Shown here: positions 35,531 to 43,745 of the stretch, one piece after another
Layout: each line of letters opens with the position of its first letter
Numbering within the stretch: position 1 is the stretch's first letter
Source: Streptomyces bikiniensis
Lineage (GTDB): Bacteria; Actinomycetota; Actinomycetes; Streptomycetales; Streptomycetaceae
DNA: 48,614 nucleotides
NCBI GenBank assembly: GCA_000716465.1
Contig: JNWL01000045.1
Span: forward strand, 1-48,614
Direction: 5' to 3'
The notes under the pieces: generated by a model
Databases searched by the model: none
What the model was told of the DNA's origin: nothing
What the model saw: the letters and a program-made list of their open reading frames with translations, nothing else
Program-made: the position numbers and the translations under genes

Positions 35531-36439
35531 TCAGGAGGCCGTGGCGGGAACCCACTCAGGAAGTTCCTCGGTCTGTGCCAGCCATTCCGCCGGCGGTGCG
35601 CCGTCCGCCGCGGCGGCCACGACACCCCCCGCGATGGCACAGGTCGTGTCGACGTCCCCGCCGACCTGCGCGGTCGTCCAGAACATCCGCTCGAAGTCGC
35701 CGAGCGCCCGCGCGGCCGACCAGAGGGCGAAAGGAACCGTGTCGTGCGCGCTCGTACGCCGTCCGCTGCCCAGCACGGCGGCGACCGTGCCGGGGTCGCC
35801 GTAGTCGAGCATGTCGCGGGCCCTGCGCAGGCCCGCGCCGACCGCGCTGCGCGGCACCAGGGCGATCACCCCGTCCAGCAGCGCCTCGGGCGTGGGCGGC
35901 CCGGTCGGGTCGGCGGCGAGGGCGGCCGCGGCGGCGACGGCCATGGCGCCCACCACGGCCTCGCGGTGCTGGTGGGTCGTGTACGCGGAGATCTCTGCCT
36001 GGTGGGTCGCCTGCTCCGGGTCGTCCGCGTACCAGGCTCCGAGCGGGGCGATCCGCATCGCGGCGCCGTTCCCCCAGGAGCCCTGCCCCTTGAAGAGCGC
36101 GGCGGCCAGCTCCCGCCAGTCGCCGCCCTCCCGGACGAGCCTGAGCATCCGGTTGACCGCCGGGCCGTAGCCCCGGTCGAAGTCGTGGTGGTGCGCGAAG
36201 GACAGGGCGAGGGCGTCCTGGTCGATCCGGTCGTGTCGCGCGAGGACGGCCAGGACGGAGCAGGCCATCTCGGTGTCGTCGGTCCACTGCCAGGGGCCGG
36301 GGGGCAGCTCGCGCCGCTTCAGCAGGGGGTAGTGGACGGGTACGAAGAACTGGGAGCCCAGGGCGTCTCCCACGGACAGCCCGCGCAGGCTGGCCAGGGC
36401 GCGGTCGAAGCGCCGGTCGGGTGAGGAGTCAGCGGTCAT
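35531..36439 (-). CDS. ADP-ribosylglycohydrolase family protein (DraG/ARH-like)
   Basis: A 302-residue hydrolase that removes ADP-ribose from proteins or small molecules. The dinuclear metal site is visible as WTDDTEM (residues 52-58) and the late GGDVDTTCAIAGG motif. Other family pieces are FAHHHDFDRGYGPAVNRML and GSWGNGAAMRIAPLG. It is the second gene of an operon, starting 12 nt after the histidine phosphatase, and a terminator follows. ADP-ribosylglycohydrolases often belong to NrtR regulons; an NrtR-type gene is in this window, but I found no matching operator in front of this operon. Confidence 0.92.
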   Translation of the reverse strand: MTADSSPDRRFDRALASLRGLSVGDALGSQFFVPVHYPLLKRRELPPGPWQWTDDTEMACSVLAVLARHDRIDQDALALSFAHHHDFDRGYGPAVNRMLRLVREGGDWRELAAALFKGQGSWGNGAAMRIAPLGAWYADDPEQATHQAEISAYTTHQHREAVVGAMAVAAAAALAADPTGPPTPEALLDGVIALVPRSAVGAGLRRARDMLDYGDPGTVAAVLGSGRRTSAHDTVPFALWSAARALGDFERMFWTTAQVGGDVDTTCAIAGGVVAAAADGAPPAEWLAQTEELPEWVPATAS

Positions 36440-36451
36440 CGGTCTGCCACT

Positions 36452-37111
36452 CTATCCGGTGCTGCCGTACGGTTCCGGGGTACGCCAGCGTTCGAACGGC
36501 CTGTCCAGACGGTATCTCCCGTCCTCATCGAGCAGGAGGACGCGCGTCTCGGCGTTGCCGGGGTTCGACAGGGACTCGAAGTCCGCGACCGTCCAGTGGA
36601 ACCAGCGCATGCAGAAGAGGCGCATGGTCAGCCCGTGGGTGACGAGGAGGACGTTGGGCGGGTGGTCGGGCGCCTCGAAGCTGCGGTACAGGCTCTCCAG
36701 GAAGGCCCCGACGCGGTCGTAGACGTCCGCGCCCGACTCTCCCTGGGCGAAGCGGTAGAAGAAGTGCCCGTAGGCGTCGCGGTAGGCCTTCTGGAGGCGC
36801 ACGTCCTCCCGGTCCTGCCAGTTGCCCCAGTCCTGCTCCCGCAGGCGCGGCTCCTCCCGGACCCGGACCTGCTCCGGGGGGAGGCGGAAGGCGCGGAGGG
36901 TCTCGTGGGTGCGCCGGTACGGCGAGACGTAGACGCTGACCGCCTCGTCGCCGAAGAGCTCCCGCAGCCGCTCCCCCGTCTCCTCCGCCTGCCGCCACCC
37001 GGTCTCGGTGAGCCTCAGGGCGTGGTCGGGCTCCCGTTCGTACACCGTGTCATCGGCATTGCCCTCGGACTCTCCGTGTCGTACGAGGACGATGCGCCGC
37101 GGTCGTGCCAT
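36452..37111 (-). CDS. Histidine phosphatase superfamily protein
   Basis: A 219-residue phosphatase/mutase-fold protein. The catalytic RHG motif is in IVLVRHGESEGNAD at the N-terminus. Other active-site residues are SPYRRTHET, the acid in LREQDWGNW and the second His in VLLVTHGLTMRLF. Such enzymes act on phosphosugars, nucleotides or other phosphates; the substrate is unknown. The ATG at 37111 is preceded by TAGGGT with exactly 6 nt between, so it is probably translated from a leaderless mRNA. It heads an operon with the ADP-ribosylglycohydrolase, which hints at turnover of an ADP-ribose-related product. Confidence 0.9.
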   Translation of the reverse strand: MARPRRIVLVRHGESEGNADDTVYEREPDHALRLTETGWRQAEETGERLRELFGDEAVSVYVSPYRRTHETLRAFRLPPEQVRVREEPRLREQDWGNWQDREDVRLQKAYRDAYGHFFYRFAQGESGADVYDRVGAFLESLYRSFEAPDHPPNVLLVTHGLTMRLFCMRWFHWTVADFESLSNPGNAETRVLLLDEDGRYRLDRPFERWRTPEPYGSTG

Positions 37112-37117
37112 ACCCCG

Positions 37118-37123
37118 ACCCTA
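37118..37123 (-). promoter_or_regulatory. Leaderless promoter -10 of the histidine phosphatase operon
   Basis: The minus strand reads TAGGGT-CGGGGT-ATG. The hexamer fits TAnnnT, and the 6-nt gap puts the transcription start on the start codon. No Shine-Dalgarno is present. Confidence 0.5.
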
Positions 37124-37183
37124 GATCGCCCCCTCCCGGAAGGCTCGGCCGAGGGGGTGCCCGACGGGGGACGGTGGGTGCCC

Positions 37184-37789
37184 TCAGACCGTCCAGGAGG
37201 GTTCGAGCCGCACCACGTCGCCGCTCAGTGCCGCCACGTCGGCCGCGGTCCGGGCCCGCAGCCCGAGCCGCTCCACCCGTTCCTCCCGGTACTTGCCGTG
37301 CTCGGCGGCGGACTGCCACATCGAGAGGACCAGGAACTCGCTGCCGGGCGCCTCCCCGAACATGCCCCGCAGCATGCCGGGGGATCCGGCCATCGCGGGG
37401 TTCCAGACCTTCTCCTGCATGAGCGCGAAGTGCTCGGCGCGGTCCTCGTGGACACGGCAGTGCGCCACCCGTGCCACGTCGGCGTCGGCGAAGCGCGGTT
37501 CGAACCCCGTCTTCACGTCGAAGCGGTGGTCGAACAGCTTGACCTGGCCGTCCCGGAACGTGCCCACCTGCGACGCCGCGAGCCGGTCGTGCGACCGCGC
37601 CATGAAGGAGTCGTAGAAGGCCCGGCTCTCCCAGAACGCGAAGATGTGGGCGACGTCCGGCCGACTCCGGCTCCACCCGCCGCCCTGCCCCCGGAACCCC
37701 GGCTCACCGAGCAGCCCCGCCCATTTCCGCTGCCCCCGCTCGAACCCTCGACGGTCCACCACGGTGCAGCGAATCCACTTGACCAGCAC
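37184..37789 (-). CDS. YdbC-like / DUF4937 family protein (dimeric alpha-beta barrel)
   Basis: A 201-residue protein made of two ferredoxin-like halves. The first half begins LVKWIRCTVVD and has HIFAFWESRAFYDSFMARSHDRLA; the second begins VARVAHCRVHEDRAEHFALMQEKVWNPAM and has FLVLSMWQSAAEHGKYREERV. The layout is that of antibiotic-monooxygenase-like barrel proteins; catalysis is not shown. The start is a GTG at 37789 with no ribosome site, but TACGAT lies exactly 6 nt before it, so a leaderless mRNA is likely. It is upstream of the phosphatase operon on the same strand, with a 72-nt gap. Confidence 0.8.
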   Translation of the reverse strand: MLVKWIRCTVVDRRGFERGQRKWAGLLGEPGFRGQGGGWSRSRPDVAHIFAFWESRAFYDSFMARSHDRLAASQVGTFRDGQVKLFDHRFDVKTGFEPRFADADVARVAHCRVHEDRAEHFALMQEKVWNPAMAGSPGMLRGMFGEAPGSEFLVLSMWQSAAEHGKYREERVERLGLRARTAADVAALSGDVVRLEPSWTV

Positions 37790-38161
37790 CGCGCCATCGT
37801 ACGGGGCCGGAGAGCACCCCGGCAGTCCTCGGCGGGCGCACGCGCTCCGGGCCCGCGCGCTCCCCCTGCTCTCGAACGGAACACCCGTACACGTAGCCGG
37901 TGAAGGTTCGTCAGGGTCCGCTCACCGCGGCCGATTTCCGTATCCGCCCCACCGATCCGGCCGATTCGAGCCAGGTCGACGTCGAGATCCGGCTCGTCAC
38001 CGCTCCGTGCGCCGCTCTCCCCCGCAAGCACCGGACCCGCTGTCACAGGCGCATGACACCATGAGTGATCGGCCCGCGACCAAGGGCTCGGCCAAAAGTT
38101 CTCCGAACGGGCCGACGGTACGAGGCGAGGCGCGCGGGGGCGCGCGGAGAGGGGAAGCACC
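37790..38161. other. Divergent region between the YdbC-like gene and the TerD gene
   Basis: A 372-nt gap. TACGAT (37796-37801, minus strand) serves the YdbC-like gene. On the plus side I see no clear promoter pair for TerD. CTGTCACAG-N8-CACCAT (38040-38062) only loosely resembles the damage promoter (6 of 9). No open frame here shows coding-type third positions. Confidence 0.4.
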
Positions 38162-38692
38162 ATGAGCGGACTCAACAAAGGGGTGGGGCGCGTCGAGGTG
38201 ACGCTCAAGTGGGACCCCGCTCCGGCCGGTTCCCCGGCCCACGACCTGGACCTCGTCGCCGGTGTCTTCACCGCCGACGACCCGCACGGCGCGCCGGCGC
38301 AGCTGGTGCACTTCGGCAGCCGCTCCCCGGACGGCACGATCACGCTCCACCGCGACAGCCGTACGGGCCAGGGGTTCGGCTACGACGAGGCCATGACCGT
38401 GGAGCTGGACCGGCTGGCGCCGAGGTACGCGCGCGTGGTGGTCGGCGTGGCCATACAGCAGAGCGGCGGACGGCTGTCCTTCGGTGACATAGCGGGCACG
38501 GGCGTGCGGGTCCGCGAAGGCTACACGGACCTCCTGACCCACGACTTCGCGGACGTCCCGGACGCCCTGGCGGCGACGGTCGTGGAGTTCACCCGCTCCG
38601 GGCCGGACGGCTGGTCGTACCGCCCGGTCCCGCGCGGCTTCGACGCCGACCCCCAGGCCTTCGGCGCGCTGCTGGGATCCAGGGCTTCCTGA
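38162..38692 (+). CDS. TerD family protein
   Basis: A 176-residue TerD/CABP-type protein. The calcium-binding motif region is HDLDLVAGVFT (about 26-36), followed by IQQSGGRLSFGDIAGTGVRV and the closing EFTRSGPDGWSYRPVPRGFDADPQAFGALLG that is typical of the family. TerD proteins are linked with tellurite resistance, calcium signalling and development in Streptomyces; the exact role here is unknown. The ATG at 38162 follows a GGGGAAG site. It is monocistronic, converging on nrdJ with a shared terminator. No other ter genes lie in the window. Confidence 0.9.
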   Translation: MSGLNKGVGRVEVTLKWDPAPAGSPAHDLDLVAGVFTADDPHGAPAQLVHFGSRSPDGTITLHRDSRTGQGFGYDEAMTVELDRLAPRYARVVVGVAIQQSGGRLSFGDIAGTGVRVREGYTDLLTHDFADVPDALAATVVEFTRSGPDGWSYRPVPRGFDADPQAFGALLGSRAS

Positions 38693-38711
38693 TCCCTCCG
38701 GGTGTGCGGGA

Positions 38712-38741
38712 AGGGGCGCCGACCGGTCGGTCGACGCCCCT
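38712..38741. terminator. Bidirectional terminator between the TerD gene and nrdJ
   Basis: AGGGGCGCCGACC (38712-38724) and GGTCGACGCCCCT (38729-38741) pair at 12 of 13 positions around a 4-nt loop. The hairpin lies between two converging stop codons. Confidence 0.75.
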
Positions 38742-38753
38742 CTCACGGGCGGA

Positions 38754-41651
38754 TCAGCTGCAGCCGCTGGTGGAGCCGCAGCCCTCGCAGATGTAGCAGG
38801 AGCCGGCCCGCTGCATCTTCGTGCCGCAGGAGAAGCAGAGCGGGGCGTCGGCGCTGATGCCGAGCTGCATCTCGACGAGCTCCGCCGAGGTGTGGGCCTG
38901 CTTCGGGGCGGGGACCTCGGCCTTCGGGGCCGGGGCGGTGGCGACGGCCTTCAGCTCCGGGGTGCGGGGCGCCGACTGGGCCAGGCCCTCGACGTCGACC
39001 TCGTCGTCCTCGGGCTGCTCGTACGAGCCGGTGTCCAGGTGGCGCTGGCGCTCCTCGGCCGAGTGGATGCCGAGAGCGGACCGGGTCTCGAAGGGCAGGA
39101 AGTCGAGGGCCAGGCGGCGGAAGATGTAGTCGACGATCGACTGCGCCATCCGCACGTCCGGGTCGTCCGTCATGCCGGCCGGCTCGAAGCGCATGTTGGT
39201 GAACTTCGAGACGTACGTCTCCAGCGGGACGCCGTACTGGAGGCCGACGGAGACGGCGATGGAGAAGGCGTCCATCATGCCTGCGAGGGTCGAGCCCTGC
39301 TTCGACATCTTCAGGAAGACCTCGCCGAGACCGTCGTCCGGGTAGGAGTTGGCGGTCATGTAGCCCTCGGCGCCGCCGACGGTGAAGGAGGTGGTGATCC
39401 CCGGGCGGCCCTTGGGCAGGCGCTTGCGGACCGGGCGGTACTCGACGACCTTCTCGACGGCCTCGCGGATCGTCGCCTCGGACTTCGCGGTGACCTCGGC
39501 CTTCTCGTCCTCCTTCTTCTTGGCGGAGAGCGGCTGGCCGACCTTGCAGTTGTCGCGGTAGATCGCGAGCGCCTTGACGCCCATCTTCCAGGCCTCGAAG
39601 TAGACCTCCTCGACGTCCTCGACCGTGGCCGTCTCCGGCAGGTTCACGGTCTTGGAGAGGGCGCCCGAGATCCACGGCTGGATGGCGGCCATCATGCGGA
39701 CGTGGCCCATCGCGGAGATGGAGCGCTCGCCCATGGCGCAGTCGAAGACCTCGTAGTGCTCGGTCTTGAGGCCGGGGGCGTCGATCACGTTGCCGTGCTC
39801 GGCGATGTGGGCGACGATCGCCTCGATCTGCTCCTCCTGGTAGCCCAGGCGGCGCAGGGCCTGCGGGACGGTGCCGTTGACGATCTGCATCGAGCCGCCG
39901 CCGACGAGCTTCTTGAACTTGACCAGGGCGAGGTCGGGCTCAAGGCCGGTGGTGTCGCAGGACATCGCGAGACCGATGGTGCCGGTGGGGGCGATGACCG
40001 AGGCCTGGGCGTTGCGGAAGCCGTTCTTGGCGCCGAGGCGGATCACGTCCTGCCAGGCCTCCGTGGCGGCGGCCCAGATCGGGGAGTCCAGGTCGTCCAT
40101 GCGGACGGCGGCGGTGTTGGCGTCGGCGTGCTGCTTCATGACGCGCTGGTGCGGCTCGGCGTTGCGGGCGTAGCCGTCGTACGCGCCGACGACGGCGGCG
40201 AGTTCGGCGGAGCGCTTGTACGAGGTGCCGGTCATCAGGGAGGTGATGGCGCCGGCGAGGGCGCGGCCGCCGTCGGAGTCGTACGCGTGGCCGGTCGCCA
40301 TCAGGAGGGCGCCGAGGTTGGCGTAGCCGATGCCGAGCTGGCGGAAGGCGCGGGTGTTCTCGCCGATCTTCTGGGTGGGGAAGTCGGCGAAGCAGATGGA
40401 GATGTCCATCGCGGTGATGACGAGCTCGACGACCTTGGCGAAGCGCTCGACGTCGAAGGACTGGTTACCCTTGCCGTCGTCCTTGAGGAACTTCATCAGG
40501 TTCAGCGAGGCGAGGTTGCAGGACGTGTTGTCCAGGTGCATGTACTCGCTGCACGGGTTCGAGCCGTTGATGCGGCCGGACTCGGGGCAGGTGTGCCAGC
40601 GGTTGATCGTGTCGTCGTACTGGATGCCCGGGTCGGCGCAGGCCCACGCGGCCTCGGCCATCTTGCGGAAGAGCGCCTTGGCGTCGACCTCCTCGATGAC
40701 CTCGCCGGTCATGCGGGCGCGCAGGCCGAACTTCCCGCCGGTCTCGACGGCCTTCATGAACGCGTCGTTCACGCGGACGGAGTTGTTGGCGTTCTGGTAC
40801 TGGACGGACGTGATGTCGTCGCCGCCCAGGTCCATGTCGAAGCCCGCGTCACGAAGGGCGCGGATCTTCTCCTCCTCCTTGACCTTGGTCTCGATGAAGT
40901 CCTCGATGTCGGGGTGGTCGACGTCGAGGATGACCATCTTGGCCGCGCGGCGGGTGGCGCCGCCGGACTTGATCGTTCCGGCGGAGGCGTCGGCGCCGCG
41001 CATGAAGGAGACCGGGCCGGAGGCGTTGCCGCCGGAGGAGAGCAGCTCCTTGGAGGAGCGGATGCGGGAGAGGTTCAGGCCGGCGCCGGAGCCGCCCTTG
41101 AAGATCATGCCCTCTTCCTTGTACCAGTCGAGGATGGACTCCATGGAGTCGTCGACGGACAGGATGAAGCAGGCGGAGACCTGCTGGGGCTGCGGGGTGC
41201 CGACGTTGAACCAGACCGGCGAGTTGAAGCTGAAGATCTGGTGCAGGAGGGCGTAGGCCAGCTCGTGCTCGAAGATCTCGGCGTCGGCGGGCGAGGCGAA
41301 GTAGCCGTGCTCCTCGCCGGCCTTCGTGTACGTCTTCACGATCCGGTCGATGAGCTGCTTGAGACCGGTCTCGCGCTGCGGGGTGCCGACCGCGCCGCGG
41401 AAGTACTTGCTGGTGACGATGTTGACCGCGTTCACCGACCAGAAGTCGGGAAACTCGACGCCGCGCTGCTCGAAGTTGACGGAGCCGTCGCGCCAGTTGG
41501 TCATGACGACGTCCCGGCGCTCCCACGTCACCTCGTCGTACGGATGCACGCCGGGGGTGGTGTGGATGCGCTCGATGCGCAGGCCCTTGCTCGCCGACTT
41601 GGCTCCCTTGGTGCGGGAACCACGTGCCGGGCCGCTCGCCGTCTCTGTCAT
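38754..41651 (-). CDS. nrdJ: Vitamin B12-dependent (class II) ribonucleotide reductase
   Basis: A 965-residue enzyme that reduces ribonucleotides to deoxyribonucleotides using adenosylcobalamin. Visible active-site stretches are SACFILSVDDSMESI, GGSGAGLNLSRIR, NGSNPCSEYMHLDNTSCNLASLNL and SVIAPTGTIGLAMSCDTTG. The C-terminus has the cysteine cluster CFSCGTKMQRAGSCYICEGCG, which relays electrons or binds zinc. Size and tail match Streptomyces NrdJ. The ATG at 41651 follows GGGAGG by 4 nt. It lies 178 nt downstream of nrdR on the same strand, the known nrdRJ order. I looked for a cobalamin riboswitch upstream and did not see one. Confidence 0.96.
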   Translation of the reverse strand: MTETASGPARGSRTKGAKSASKGLRIERIHTTPGVHPYDEVTWERRDVVMTNWRDGSVNFEQRGVEFPDFWSVNAVNIVTSKYFRGAVGTPQRETGLKQLIDRIVKTYTKAGEEHGYFASPADAEIFEHELAYALLHQIFSFNSPVWFNVGTPQPQQVSACFILSVDDSMESILDWYKEEGMIFKGGSGAGLNLSRIRSSKELLSSGGNASGPVSFMRGADASAGTIKSGGATRRAAKMVILDVDHPDIEDFIETKVKEEEKIRALRDAGFDMDLGGDDITSVQYQNANNSVRVNDAFMKAVETGGKFGLRARMTGEVIEEVDAKALFRKMAEAAWACADPGIQYDDTINRWHTCPESGRINGSNPCSEYMHLDNTSCNLASLNLMKFLKDDGKGNQSFDVERFAKVVELVITAMDISICFADFPTQKIGENTRAFRQLGIGYANLGALLMATGHAYDSDGGRALAGAITSLMTGTSYKRSAELAAVVGAYDGYARNAEPHQRVMKQHADANTAAVRMDDLDSPIWAAATEAWQDVIRLGAKNGFRNAQASVIAPTGTIGLAMSCDTTGLEPDLALVKFKKLVGGGSMQIVNGTVPQALRRLGYQEEQIEAIVAHIAEHGNVIDAPGLKTEHYEVFDCAMGERSISAMGHVRMMAAIQPWISGALSKTVNLPETATVEDVEEVYFEAWKMGVKALAIYRDNCKVGQPLSAKKKEDEKAEVTAKSEATIREAVEKVVEYRPVRKRLPKGRPGITTSFTVGGAEGYMTANSYPDDGLGEVFLKMSKQGSTLAGMMDAFSIAVSVGLQYGVPLETYVSKFTNMRFEPAGMTDDPDVRMAQSIVDYIFRRLALDFLPFETRSALGIHSAEERQRHLDTGSYEQPEDDEVDVEGLAQSAPRTPELKAVATAPAPKAEVPAPKQAHTSAELVEMQLGISADAPLCFSCGTKMQRAGSCYICEGCGSTSGCS

Positions 41652-41829
41652 GCCGCCTCCCATATACGGGCAAAACACACTTTGGCGCCCAGATAATCCC
41701 AGGGCACCGTCTTCTGGTACGTCGTTCAGTACTGCTGCCACGAGGGCCGGAGGGCCGTTCGGGGCACGTCTGCCGGGCCGCGCGACGGCGGCCGGTCGCA
41801 CCGGGCCGTACGACGGCCCGGACCGCCGG

Positions 41830-42339
41830 TCAGTCGGCGGCGGTGGCGGGAACGGGGACCTCTGGGGTCGCGCCGCTTCCGGGGTTCTCGACGGGGGGCC
41901 GCACGCGGAGCTCCGCGATGGCGGCCTCGAAGTCCTCCAGGCTGTCGAAGGCCTTGTAGACGGACGCGAAACGCAGGTACGCGACGAGGTCGAGTTCCCG
42001 CAGGGGGCCGAGGATGGCCAGGCCCACGTCATGGGTGGTCAGCTCGGCGCTGCCGGTGGCGCGCACCGCCTCCTCGACCCGCTGGCCGAGTTTGGCGAGG
42101 GCGTCCTCGGTGACCGGTCGTCCCTGGCACGCCTTGCGCACGCCGGAGATGACCTTGGTGCGGCTGAAGGGCTCGGTGACGCCGGAACGCTTCACCACCA
42201 TGAGCGAGCAGGTCTCCACCGTCGTGAAACGACGGGAGCAGTCGGGACACTGGCGACGGCGTCGGATGGACGTCCCGTCGTCGGTGGTGCGACTGTCGAC
42301 GACACGGCTGTCGGGGTGCCTGCAGAAGGGGCAGTGCAT
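41830..42339 (-). CDS. nrdR: Transcriptional repressor NrdR
   Basis: A 169-residue nucleotide-sensing repressor of ribonucleotide reductase genes. The zinc ribbon is C3/C6 (MHCPFC) and C31/C34 (CPDC). An ATP-cone follows ([27 protein letters not shown] ... [13 protein letters not shown]), then a short Pro-rich tail. It binds paired NrdR boxes when loaded with ATP/dATP. Two such boxes lie upstream of this gene, so it probably represses nrdR-nrdJ. The ATG at 42339 follows GGGAGG by about 11 nt. A -10 TATGCT at 42414-42419 is a plausible promoter. It is divergent from lexA. Confidence 0.96.
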   Translation of the reverse strand: MHCPFCRHPDSRVVDSRTTDDGTSIRRRRQCPDCSRRFTTVETCSLMVVKRSGVTEPFSRTKVISGVRKACQGRPVTEDALAKLGQRVEEAVRATGSAELTTHDVGLAILGPLRELDLVAYLRFASVYKAFDSLEDFEAAIAELRVRPPVENPGSGATPEVPVPATAAD

Positions 42340-42449
42340 TGGTTCCAGAGCCTCCCTCACGGCACGACTGACAAGCCTCGCGCGGCCCGTCAAGGCCCTG
42401 CGAAGCGACCACCAGCATAGGTGATGCGAGCACTCCCGGCAGACCGGGA

Positions 42450-42496
42450 CCACTACCCCTGGGGGGCCGATGACATCCAACCACTAGATCTTGGGT
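42450..42496 (-). promoter_or_regulatory. Tandem NrdR boxes, 31 bp apart
   Basis: Box A at 42481-42496 reads ACCCAAGATCTAGTGG on the minus strand, close to the acaCwAtATaTwGtgt consensus. Box B at 42450-42465 (plus: CCACTACCCCTGGGGG) keeps the outer bases CCACTA and the GGG side. Their offset is exactly 31 bp, three helical turns, which is the spacing known for NrdR operators. Confidence 0.75.
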
Positions 42497-42762
42497 TGGG
42501 GCGCGTACGAGGCCTTCCGCGTGTCGCGGCGCGCCCGTTCCCGGGATTCCGCCCCGCCGGGTGTGACACTGAGGGGGCCGCCGACCGGCCCCGGATACGC
42601 GCGGATGCGTGCGGGTGATCGCGACCCAGCGGCGAAGGCTACCGGAAGGGCCGGTTCGGGGCGGCGGCGAGGTGGTCCCGGGACGGCGTCACGGCGGCCC
42701 GGGGCCGCGATGCGCATACACCTCTCCCCAGATGGGCGTAGGGCAATCCGCGAATTTTCACT

Positions 42763-42776
42763 CGAACGTGTGTTTG
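42763..42776 (+). promoter_or_regulatory. LexA (SOS) box of lexA
   Basis: CGAAC-GTGT-GTTTG, one mismatch from the actinobacterial SOS box CGAAC-N4-GTTCG. It lies 67 nt before the lexA GTG, as expected for autoregulation. Confidence 0.8.
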
Positions 42777-42842
42777 GCGCAACCTTTCGAAAGCTACTAC
42801 CGTTGTGCCAGCCAGGGAGACCATTCGAGAGGGGCCGACGAC

Positions 42843-43631
42843 GTGACCACCACCGCAGACAGTGCCACCATCACCGCCCAGGACCGCTCCCTGGGCCGAC
42901 TCGAGGCGGTGCACGCCATGAGTGACGTGAACGTGAACGGCGAGGAGCCCGGGCGCCCCGCCCGCGCCCTCCCCGGACGACCTCCCGGCATCCGGGCCGA
43001 CAGCTCCGGCCTCACCGACCGGCAGCGCCGGGTCATCGAGGTCATCCGCGACTCGGTCCAGCGGCGCGGCTACCCGCCGTCGATGCGCGAGATCGGGCAG
43101 GCGGTGGGCCTCTCCAGCACCTCTTCGGTGGCGCACCAGCTCATGGCCCTGGAGCGCAAGGGCTTCCTCCGCCGCGACCCGCACCGCCCCCGGGCGTACG
43201 AGGTGCGCGGCTCCGACCAGCCGAGCACCCAGCCCACGGACACCACCGGCAAGCCCGCCGCGTCGTACGTCCCGCTGGTCGGCCGGATCGCCGCCGGCGG
43301 CCCCATCCTGGCCGAGGAGTCCGTCGAGGACGTCTTCCCCCTCCCCCGGCAGCTGGTCGGCGACGGCGAGCTGTTCGTCCTGAAGGTCGTCGGCGACTCG
43401 ATGATCGAGGCCGCCATCTGCGACGGCGACTGGGTCACCGTCCGCCGGCAGCCCGTCGCGGAGAACGGCGACATCGTCGCCGCGATGCTGGACGGCGAGG
43501 CCACGGTCAAGCGCTTCAAGCGCGAGGACGGGCATGTCTGGCTGCTGCCGCACAACGCCGCCTACCAGCCCATCCCCGGCGACGAGGCCACCATCCTCGG
43601 CAAGGTCGTGGCGGTGCTGCGACGGGTGTGA
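42843..43631 (+). CDS. lexA: SOS repressor LexA
   Basis: A 262-residue repressor. The winged helix ([36 protein letters not shown]) spans about 57-120. The latent peptidase domain follows: the self-cleavage site A151-G152 in GRIAAGGPI, the catalytic S186 in VVGDSMIEA and K223 in ATVKRFK. RecA-stimulated cleavage lifts repression of SOS genes. The start is set at GTG 42843, after GAGAGGGG; an ATG 25 codons later (MSDVNVNG) is an alternative that would give a protein of more usual length. An SOS box precedes it, and dinG converges from the right. Confidence 0.95.
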   Translation: MTTTADSATITAQDRSLGRLEAVHAMSDVNVNGEEPGRPARALPGRPPGIRADSSGLTDRQRRVIEVIRDSVQRRGYPPSMREIGQAVGLSSTSSVAHQLMALERKGFLRRDPHRPRAYEVRGSDQPSTQPTDTTGKPAASYVPLVGRIAAGGPILAEESVEDVFPLPRQLVGDGELFVLKVVGDSMIEAAICDGDWVTVRRQPVAENGDIVAAMLDGEATVKRFKREDGHVWLLPHNAAYQPIPGDEATILGKVVAVLRRV

Positions 43632-43653
43632 CCGCATCCCGTCGGCTCTGACC

Positions 43654-43688
43654 GGGCCCCGGAACCCCCTGCGCCGGTTCCGGGGCCC
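43654..43688. terminator. Bidirectional terminator between lexA and dinG
   Basis: GGGCCCCGGAACC (43654-43666) and GGTTCCGGGGCCC (43676-43688) form a perfect 13-bp stem with a 9-nt loop, 23 nt after the lexA stop and 58 nt from the dinG stop. Confidence 0.8.
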
Positions 43689-43745
43689 TGCCGTGTCCGG
43701 GCCCGGTTTTCCGGGCCGGTTCCCAGACGCCCCCGGGTCCGTTTC

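Larger units (their letters stand above)
42340..42842. other. Divergent control region between nrdR and lexA
   Basis: A 503-nt region without genes. The nrdR side has a -10 TATGCT (42414-42419, minus strand) and tandem NrdR boxes (42450-42496). The lexA side has the SOS box (42763-42776) followed by a small TTTCGAAAG palindrome near 42785. The middle (about 42520-42720) is very GC-rich, with imperfect hairpins and no coding signal. Confidence 0.6.

Noticed and set aside
41652..41829. A cobalamin riboswitch ahead of nrdJ
   Set aside because: The expected B12-box bases (GCCACTG and flanking conserved blocks) are not present in this 178-nt gap.
42796..42842. A RecA_NDp promoter in front of lexA
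   Set aside because: TTGTGCCAG matches only about five of nine positions, and no TAnnnT follows at the right spacing; the SOS box explains lexA better.
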